Of a stretch of DNA of 64,000 bases, positions 56,576-64,000 are shown in pieces; within the stretch, counting starts at the first letter, position 1; each line of letters begins with the position of its first letter. Position numbers and translations under genes: made by a program. This DNA is from Hormiphora californensis (taxonomy: Eukaryota > Ctenophora > Tentaculata > Cydippida > Pleurobrachiidae). The notes under the pieces are model-generated. The model did no database searches. It was given only the letters and a program-made list of their open reading frames with translations, and had not been told where the DNA came from. The stretch lies in the NCBI GenBank assembly GCA_020137815.1, contig CM035360.1, positions 3,230,578 to 3,294,577 on the forward strand, given 5' to 3'.

Positions 56576-56870
56576 GCGCTGGCAAGCGCAAAGGTGGCCC
56601 CATCCCATCCCCCCAAAAACTTTTCCCGAAAAAGTGGGCCCGCTTGCCAACAGCGTAGATATAACAATTTTGAAGTTTTAGCCCATTTTGGCACTTTTCG
56701 ACCCCTCCTAACTCCGGAACCAGATGAGCTAGGAGGCTAAAATTTGGTACTAAGAAGCTTCACATAGACCTCTACTTACGGTAAAAATTTGAAGTTGCTA
56801 GCTCATTCCGGTCGCAAGTTATGACACCACCCCCAAAACAGAAAATTCAGTGTGGCGAGAGATAGATATA
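56565..56870. repeat. Inverted repeat arm 1 (partner at 60485-60795)
   Basis: ATATCACTGCGCTGGCAAGC...CCAAAACAGAAAATTCAGTG is mirrored at 60485-60795 (CACTGAATTTTCTGTTTTGG...GCTTGCCAGCGCAGTGATAT) with moderate divergence. The two arms enclose ~3.6 kb of other repeats. Confidence 0.75.
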
Positions 56871-57540
56871 TATATACCGCGAGTGCACATATCACTCCCG
56901 CTGTGCGCGACCATTTGCACGCTGAAATATGCACTGTGCTTCCGCGGGAGCGTGCAGATATAGAGGTAGCGGGATATAAGTGAGAAAAGTGTTTTTACAC
57001 CTTATTCACACACAAACACACAGAATATGACTGACAAGGTACTACACGACACAAAGTCTGTCAAATTACACTCACTCTCCCTCTTTCTCTCACTAATTAC
57101 CCCCTTATCACGTTTTGTTGTTTGCTATTTCCAAGAATTCCAATCTCCCTCTCTCGCATCTCTCTCTTTATCTCTCTCTTCTTTTCACTGTTTGACCTTG
57201 TTTCCCTTGTGTGTAACCGGTGTAGTAGTGTCTGTTAGTATTTTTGGGTTTGTTTTTGCTTAGTTTGTACCTTGTTTTGTCACATCTCTCTGTGTGTAAT
57301 CACCCAAAATTAGGATTGTTTTGCTTGTCATGTGTTTTCTCGCGGAATATATACTCAATAACGTCCTGCACGGCATGTGCAAGCGCTCCTATATCGCACT
57401 CGTTTCACTCGTGCAATATAGATGTGAAATGCACTCCAGCTCCGCTGTCGTGCATTTCACCTCCATATACGCTCTGCAGTGCAGAGCGTATATGGCGCGC
57501 TTGCACTGCGTGCAGAACGTTATGTACTATATACCGTGTG
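56868..57540 (+). repeat. Direct repeat copy 1 (second at 63415-64000)
   Basis: From ATATACCGCGAGTGCACATATC through TGACTGACAAGGTACTACACG to CGTCCTGCACGGCATGTGC the sequence recurs at 63415 onward, where it runs off the window. High identity with a few indels. Confidence 0.88.
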
Positions 57541-58645
57541 GCCCAAATTAAAGGGAGGGTACGTTGGCCTTCTTTTCACCCAGAAGTTTAATTTCAATCA
57601 CTCTGATATTTTGACACAATGTCTGCATGGTTACTCATTCGAGGAATCCGAAGTTTCAGCCCTCTGGATAAAAGTTCATTTTTTTCGACCGAATGAACAT
57701 TGAATGAACACCAATATGGGACCATATTTCGGTACCAAAGTTTCATAAATTTGTTTGGCTATCGATTTCCTTTCGAATGGGACCAGTTTGAGCTTAATTG
57801 GATCACCACAAGAATCACAGTGATCCGTTTTCTAAGCCTAGGGTAAGTCATGTGATCCCCATCAAATTATGACGTGTTAGCAAGAGAGCTTACATTTTAA
57901 CGAATGCTGTATCGGTACACCATCCTCATTAGCAGACGTGATACGTGATACTCGACCGTTACACCTGCTTATTGGCACTTAGTAATGACGCTATCGTCTA
58001 AATGGGGGTCACATGACCAGACCTAGGGTTAGATAACTAGACACTGTGTCTCTTGTGGTGGTCCAATTGAGCTCAAATTAGTCGCGTTTGAAAGGAAATC
58101 GATACCCGAAGGCGACTGTGAAATTCCGGTTCCAAAAAGCATTCCTGTTTTCAAGTTCATTCAGGATTCATTTCAGTCGGAAAAATGAATTTTAAGATAG
58201 AGAGCTTAAATTCCGGCTAACATCAAAATTGATCAAGTGTAGTGGCCGTACAGATTTTTAGCGCCTGAATTTACCGATTTCTGGTCAAAACAGGTCAAAA
58301 TCGATGTTTGGTAAAAAATATCATCTTTAAATAACTTATTTCACCCACTAAACTTTATTCAATTTTAATAAAAATTCAGATTGCCATTTGTTGATACTTG
58401 CTCTATTGTATGGCGGTTTTTTAAATAATAAAATCGAATTTAATCAAGAGAAAACCTCAAAAAACCCGAAAAACGAAAAATTTAGTTCATTAATGAACTT
58501 TCAACTTTTATGATTTGAAACTTCGGATTCCTCGAATGAGTACCCATGCAGACATTGTGTCAAAATATCAGAGTGATTGAAATTAAACTTCTGGGTGAAA
58601 AGAAGGCCAACGTACCCTCCCTTTAATTTGGGCCACGCGGTAGAT
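57535..58645. mobile_element. ~1.1 kb TIR element
   Basis: GGCCCAAATTAAAGGGAGGG...CGAGGAATCCGAAGTTTCA at the left is mirrored at 58493-58640 (TGAAACTTCGGATTCCTCG...CCCTCCCTTTAATTTGGGCC). The ~800-bp interior has no open frame of note, so it is non-autonomous. Confidence 0.75.
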
Positions 58646-58784
58646 AGATAGATAGATAGATATATATAGACGCTTCACTGTGTAACACTTGTAGCCCGAA
58701 CCATACTAGTAAGCGACTTGAACCAAGTTTTATCCGTTAGCAAATCGTTCGGGGCATGCATTAGTTAAGGTTTCGAGTGAAAAT

Positions 58785-60345
58785 GTCCTCTATGACGACC
58801 GTAATGACGTGACAAAGTGACGTCATTGAAAATTCTCAGACCAAATATTTTCAAACGCCCCTAACACCCTCAAGACGTATTTTGATTCCTGATTTGACAG
58901 AAAATCGTTAGAGGCAAATTGTCTGAACTTTCAGATACTATATAGTGATTTTCTCTAACTTGTCATTTTTAGACCTTAAAACGCGTCGGAACTCAAAAAT
59001 TTGATGTGAAAATCTACACAAAAACTCACATTTCGTGCAATAACTTCAGTTCTTGACTACTGCTGCCTTTAAAACTTTTCACACGTTTAGTGCTTCATCG
59101 GCCAAATAGTCTGTCATAATTTTTTACGTCGTCGTGACGTCACATGTGACGTCACGACGTCAAAACGACGTTGAATTTTGAAAATTTCGTCAAATCAGCT
59201 TCCTACATCCCAGGATACATTTGAATTACATTTGAACACTTTAGTTGACAATTATCTTAGTTGTTTGAGGTCATAAATGACCTCAAACGACCAAAAAAAG
59301 AGTACAAATTTAGAGCAAAAACTAATTGAAATTAGTTCGCCAGAAAGGTGATCCATTTTGAACTTACTCCTTAATTTCCGTCACCTTTGAGTTGAAGGCG
59401 GAAAAGTTTACGGATACCTCAATGTCTTTGAAGCCTCAATGTCTTTGAAGCCTCAACTCAAAGAGTGACGGACCGAAAAAGGAAAGGAAGGGGAAGGGCA
59501 AAAGGGGCATCGCGGGCGGTGCGAACGAAGGGTTCAAGTTAGTGGTGCCAAAGTATTAGAGAGAGTAGAGAAGAAGAGAGAGTATAATAATATATATATA
59601 AGCCAAAAACTAATTGAATAATTGTGGCGGGAAAGGTGACCCACTACACCTTTTGCTACTAAGGGTATCACCACGAATCCAATCCCGGACAAATCCCAAA
59701 TCTCCCATCTCTCTCCCACCCTCTCTCTCCCCCCCTCCCCTCCCTCTCTCTCTCCTCCACCAATCCACTCACACATTAATCACCAATCCTGATCCCGGCA
59801 GCAGGCAAAGGTGTAAGTGGGTCACCTTTCCCGCCAACTAATTTCAATTAGTTTTTGGCTAATTTAGGTCCCTTTTTGGTTTCTAATCGCAGCATGACAT
59901 TATTTCATGATGTAATATTGTCGAAATGATGGTTATATGAGAAATGAGACGTATTTTGTGAAAATCGTTTTTAGACGTCATAATGACGTCATTGACGTAA
60001 TTAGTGACGTCGTAACGACGTAATTGCATCACGATAATTTTAAGCAATACCCAAAGGAGCTTGTAAAGTTTCATTGACCACAGTGGTCAGGAAAGGGAGT
60101 TTTTGTTCGAAAAACGTTCAATTTGCTGAATTTTTCGTCAAATTTCTTCCGACGCGATTAAAGGGCTCAAAATGATAAGCTACGAAAATTCGCTATATAG
60201 TATCTGAAAGTTCAGACGATTTGCCGGTAACGATTTTTCGTCAAATCAGAAATCGGAACACGTCTTCAGGGTGCTAGAGGCGTTTGAAAAAAGTTAGTCG
60301 GTCTCGCGCAATGACGTCACTCGTGACGTCATTGCGCGCGTCATA
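58785..60345. mobile_element. ~1.56 kb element with inverted GACGTCA-rich arms
   Basis: Left arm AATGACGTGACAAAGTGACG...CTATATAGTGATTTTC and right arm TCGCTATATAGTATCTGAAAG...AATGACGTCACTCGTGACGTC are diverged inverted copies. TGACGTCA (CRE-like) palindromes recur at about 59133-59155 and 59985-60015. Another MITE is nested at 59603-59866. Confidence 0.65.
59603..59866. mobile_element. MITE with AGCCAAAAACTAATTG ends
   Basis: AGCCAAAAACTAATTGAA...GGCGGGAAAGGTGACCCACT mirrored by AGTGGGTCACCTTTCCCGCC...AATTAGTTTTTGGCT. A related half element lies at about 59310-59360. Non-coding. Confidence 0.75.
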
Positions 60346-60484
60346 GGTAAGTGGAGAGTCGCCACCCAGATGGGTACATGCACAGACAATTATCTGTCGA
60401 ATGCCGCTTGGTTTAAGGTCGTACGATGTCTGGTTCGTCTCAAACTGGGACCAAACGGAAGGTAACAAAGCGTCTATCCATGTA

Positions 60485-60781
60485 TATATCAACCTAGTTA
60501 TCCCCACACTGAATTTTCTGTTTTGGGGGTGGTGTTATAACTTTTGAACAAAATGAGCTAGCCAGTTGAAATTTTTACCATCGATAGAGGTCTACAAGAA
60601 GCTTCTAAGTACAAAATTTCAGCTTCCTAGCTCTTCCGGTTCGGGAGTTATGGCATGTCAAAAAGTGCCAAAATGGGCTAAAAGTATGAAATAACTATAT
60701 ATACGCTGTGAGCAAGCGGGCCGTTTTTGGGGAAATTTTTTTCGGGGGATGGACGGGGTCACCTTTGCGCTTGCCAGCGCA

Positions 60782-60817
<36 letters not shown>

Positions 60818-60820
60818 GAA
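60485..60820. repeat. Inverted repeat arm 2 and (TA)n tract
   Basis: Mirror partner of 56565-56870, ending CAGCGCAGTGATATATATA and followed by about 16 TA repeats. Confidence 0.75.
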
Positions 60821-60992
60821 GAGGAAGAGAGTCCGAGCTCGAGGTAGTGTGTATGTGAAGAAGTAAGACGAGGGGTTAATAAAACACAACTAGTTTCATC
60901 AGTCAATCTGAATCCTCAGGTGTTTGCACGTGCAAACCAGGTTGGCTTCCCTGGTAACAGTGCTGGCGCTAGAGTGTCACCCAACCATCCCA

Positions 60993-61738
60993 TCAGTGGA
61001 GACACGGTCGGACAAGCTCTCTAAATTCTTGTTCGACCACCTCTCGGTGATGGTGTGATCCTTGATCACACTTAAAAATGGGGAAAATTTTGAACTTAGT
61101 GTCTAAATTCGAGGCACATCTTCTGATATGTTTGGAGACTTGGAGCTTTCCATTCTCGATATTGTTGATGTGGGAGCGGTGGAGATTCATTCGTTCACTG
61201 AGGGTTCTCCCTGTTTCTCCAATATATTCTCCTCCACATCCGCTACAGACTATCAGGTAAATCAGGTCTTTGCTTTTGCAGCTCATCGTGTGGTTTCTGG
61301 TGAGTACAGAAGGTTTGGTGGCTGTCTGCGTGCGGCAATTATCTTTGTTGGCATGTTCGCAGTGGTATGTTTGAGGTTCATACACGCCTGTTTTAGACGT
61401 ATGGCTGGGTCTACTATAGTAGGGTTGTAGGTACTGGTAAAGATTATCTGGTCTCTTGGAGCTGCTTCTTTTTCTTTTGTTTGGAGCAGTGTTTTTCTTT
61501 CCAGTGACCCAGCTTTGTTGATAGCATCACCAATTAGTTTTTCTGGGTATCCTCGGCGTTGGAGTTTTGGGCGGAGTTCAGCGAGTCTTTTGGCCTTTAG
61601 TTCATTGCTGGATACGATCGTGGCGGATGTGGAGGAGAATATATTGGAGAAACAGGGAGAACCCTCAGTGAACGAATGAATCTCCACCGCTCCCACATCA
61701 ACAATATCGAGAATGGAAAGCTCCAAGTCTCCAAACAT
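60993..61738 (-). pseudogene. Penelope-like element: linker and GIY-YIG endonuclease, frameshifted
   Basis: Frame 61385-60993 encodes a GIY-YIG nuclease: LIYLIVCSGCGGEYIGETGR, RMNLHRSHI, then KFKIFPIFKCDQGSHHHRE and a terminal REVVEQEFRELVRPCLH. The cysteines before it (YHCEHANKDNCRT) fit the linker of Penelope-like elements. The overlapping frame up to about 61620 (KRLAELRPKLQRRGYPEKLI ...) is the region that normally joins the reverse transcriptase to the nuclease. A frameshift near 61385 separates them and the reverse transcriptase itself is absent. Beyond 61618 the sequence turns into an inverted partial copy of the nuclease. Confidence 0.75.
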
Positions 61739-61793
61739 ATCAGAAGATGTGCCTCGAATTTAGACACTAAGTTCAAAATTTTCCCCATTTTTA
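61618..61793 (+). pseudogene. Inverted partial copy of the GIY-YIG domain
   Basis: This segment is the reverse complement of 61069-61243 and reads in the plus direction CGGEYIGETGRTLSERMNL, then RCASNLDTKFKIFPIF. It places two nuclease fragments tail to tail with ~370 bp between. Confidence 0.8.
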
Positions 61794-61799
61794 AGTGTG

Positions 61800-63050
61800 T
61801 GTTGTGTGTGTGTTCAGTACCTCCCGTCGTTCCACCCCATGCTGAGGTTATTGATGACCCCTCAGCCGGCCCGTTACTGACCTCACTCCTTGCCAGATGA
61901 CCCCCACACGCAGGGTCACTGTCGGTATGATTCCACTTAGATTCCACTGGTTTCCCAGCAGTCTCTTTATGGTACCGCAAAAGGAGCATGCGAGTCTGTG
62001 TCGGATTTGGCACGGAGAAATCTTTCCCCGCAGACATGTGATGGGACTTACCGTCCAATTGGTTGGTCTTTGGTTACCACTGTCACGACAACTGTGGAAG
62101 TAGGTGATTTGCCGGATATCATTGATTACCTATCAAGGGATTAAATGCTTATCTTTACACCAAGGGTCTTGTAGTCTAAGCTAGCTAGTAATGTATTCAC
62201 AAGTACGACCCAAGGGTCCGGTCAGGCGATGTTGCCATCGCCGGGTGGCCAGGTTATAGATTAGTTGCTGTAAAACAACGTCTATGGTTGTCCCTGAGTG
62301 CATTTGACCAGTATCAGTTCACTCAAGGCTTCGCGTAATTAATGCGAGGGGTCTCAGTGTAAGCGTGTCTGCTATTTGAATAAGGGTACCATTGTTTAAG
62401 TGTCCCAAACTGTAATGGGCTTTTCCCTGACTACTAAAGGGTCTTTCAGATTTGTAGGTTTGTCACTTGCCTTGTTTTGGGGTGTGCGTGTCTGAGGCTC
62501 GGTGATTTGTTGTAGGTGTGGAGATCACGCATGTGCGGAGCTTGGGATTAGGGGGGGGGTAGGGTGTGTCTGAGGAGTCTAGAACTTGGGCTTGGAACTG
62601 TGCGCGCAGTTTGTTCGGCCTGGGTCGGACTTTGTTCACCATGGCGTTTTCGCGCGTTACGTTTGAAGTAGTGGTAGGGTAAGTTATTTTGTGTCTAGAT
62701 CTGTTTTTTGGAACAAATAGGGTGTGGGGGTTAAATAGGCAGAGGTTTTTAGGTGCAAATTTGGGCAGGGGTTCCCCAGGGGCGACCAGCCCCTACTTGG
62801 TTATTACTGGGTTTATCTCTGCCCTGTCATAAAGACAGCCATGGGCAAGAGAGCTGTTTTGCAGGCGACAGCAACCGGGTCGACGGGCAGAGCCCTCAGG
62901 GGTTGCTGTATATAGCGGGGTTGACGTGAGTCAGAATCCAGAAGTTGTCTGGACGTCCGTAGTCATTTAGCCGTCACTCTCTCAGAACTCTCTCTAACTC
63001 GCTCACCCACTCTCTCTCTCCCTTAACAGATTGACGTTACCAGGATGGAC
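61800..63050. other. Unassigned region between Penelope-like fragments
   Basis: No recognisable domain in any frame. A G run sits at 62551-62559 and a CTCTCTC-rich patch at about 62978-63022 followed by CTTAACAG that could be a splice acceptor before ATTGACGTTACCAGG. It may be the 5' region or body of an unknown element. Confidence 0.25.
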
Positions 63051-63189
63051 CACGCGGAGGTGGACTGAATCGGACTTGTTATGTGAGAGGTGGAAGTTAC
63101 CAGCAACGACACAAGCAGAAGCCCCCACGGCGCGGAAAACACCGCAAGAGCCTCCACTACACACATCCCATAACCATTACCATCCCATT

Positions 63190-63415
63190 TTTTAAGTGTG
63201 ATCAAGGATCACACCATCACCGAGAGGTGGTCGAACAAGAATTTAGAGAGCTTGTCCGACCGTGTCTCCACTGATGGGATGGTTGGGTGACACTCTAGCG
63301 CCAGCACTGTTACCAGGGAAGCCAACCTGGTTTGCACGTGCAAACACCTGAGGATTCAGATTGACTGATGAAACTAGTTGTGTTTTATTAACCCCTCGTC
63401 TTACTTCTTCACATA
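63190..63415 (+). pseudogene. Second Penelope-like 3' end (plus orientation)
   Basis: Reverse complement of 60855-61082. It encodes only the last nuclease residues (KCDQGSHHHREVVEQEFREL...) and stop, then the element's 3' flank through GCACGTGCAAACACCTGAGG to ACTTCTTCAC and a TA tract. A deeply 5'-truncated copy or an inverted terminal unit. Confidence 0.7.
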
Positions 63416-64000
63416 TATATATATATATATACCGCGAGTGCACATATCACTCCCGCTGTGCGCGACCATTTGCACGCTGAAATATGCACTGTGCTTCCGC
63501 GGGAGCGTGCAGATATACAGGTAGCGGGATATAAGTGAGAAATGTGTTTTTACACCTTATTCACACACAAACACACAAAATATGACTGACAAGGTACTAC
63601 ACGACACACAGTCTGCCATTTTACACTCACTCTCCCTCTTTCTCTCACTAATTATCCCCTTACACGTTTTGTTGTTTGCTATTTCCAAGAATTCCAATCT
63701 CCCTCTCTCGCATCTCTCTCTTTATCTCTCTCTTCTTTTCACTGTTTCAAACTATCAGACCTTCTCTCCCTTGTGTGTAACCGGTGTAAAGTGTATTTTT
63801 GTGTAGTTTTGCTTAGTTTGTACCTTGTTTTGTCACATCTCTCTGTGCGTAATTACCCAAAATTATGATTGTTTTGCTTGTCATGTGTTTTCTCGCGGAA
63901 TATATACTCAATAACGTCCTGCACGGCATGTGCAAGCGCCCCTATATCGCACTCGTTTCACTCGTGCAATATAGATGTGAAATGCACTCCAGCTCCGCTG
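63415..64000 (+). repeat. Direct repeat copy 2 (first at 56868-57540)
   Basis: Repeats 56868-57540 after a TA tract in the same orientation and continues to the window end. Both copies follow a (TA)n run, which suggests a defined left boundary. Confidence 0.85.

Noticed and set aside
61597-62058. 153-codon minus-strand frame
   Set aside because: Its C-terminal part is the antisense of the inverted GIY-YIG copy and its N-terminal part matches nothing.

Overview
The window is animal-type nuclear DNA. Genes are built of many short exons with GT-AG introns. Recognisable animal proteins include SNW1/SKIP, COX11, an N-terminal X-P-K methyltransferase and an FKBP domain. There are ER-luminal proteins ending in KDEL-type signals, CR1-like and other non-LTR elements, a Penelope-like element with a GIY-YIG nuclease, and hAT-type MITEs. 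A marine, early-branching invertebrate would fit, but I cannot place the species from sequence alone.

Layout. 0.4-22.7 kb (+ strand): two tandem genes for large ER-luminal thioredoxin-fold-like proteins. Gene A has 14 exons, 602 aa and ends SNEL. Gene B has 15 exons, 903 aa and ends HDEL. Both gene models close in frame when exon phases are summed. Gene B's introns hold an ORF1-only LINE split by a 1.3 kb palindrome, a ~1 kb minisatellite and a ~4.4 kb block of nested inverted repeats. 23-23.9 kb (-): NTMT1-like methyltransferase. 24.9-38.2 kb (-): SNW1, 10 coding exons, with one 10.7 kb intron that carries three paralogous small membrane-protein genes on the opposite strand, a composite element holding a near-complete CR1-like LINE, and reverse-transcriptase fragments. 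38.6-41.8 kb (-): COX11, whose exons join in frame to an FKBP domain. 42.3-42.8 kb (-): a small mitochondrial-looking membrane protein. 43.2-44.5 kb (-): an AlkB-like 2OG-Fe(II) oxygenase. 44.9-46.4 kb (+): a secreted PLAT-like protein. 46.5-64 kb: almost entirely nested repeats, including a 3.6 kb inverted-repeat element, a truncated LINE, many foldback elements and a rearranged Penelope-like element.

The most unusual signal is repeated in unrelated genes: the 3' splice site plus the first bases of an exon has been tandemly duplicated upstream of the working copy (2, 3, 5 and about 30 copies at four exons). In the largest array every unit also has a GTAA donor, making each unit a potential in-frame 15-nt microexon encoding VPTRL, the same five residues that begin the real exon. 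Eight copies of one hAT-like MITE carry an E-box between CCAAT boxes and sit next to exons; two of them inserted so that their 8-bp target duplication is exactly the first 8 bases of an intron.
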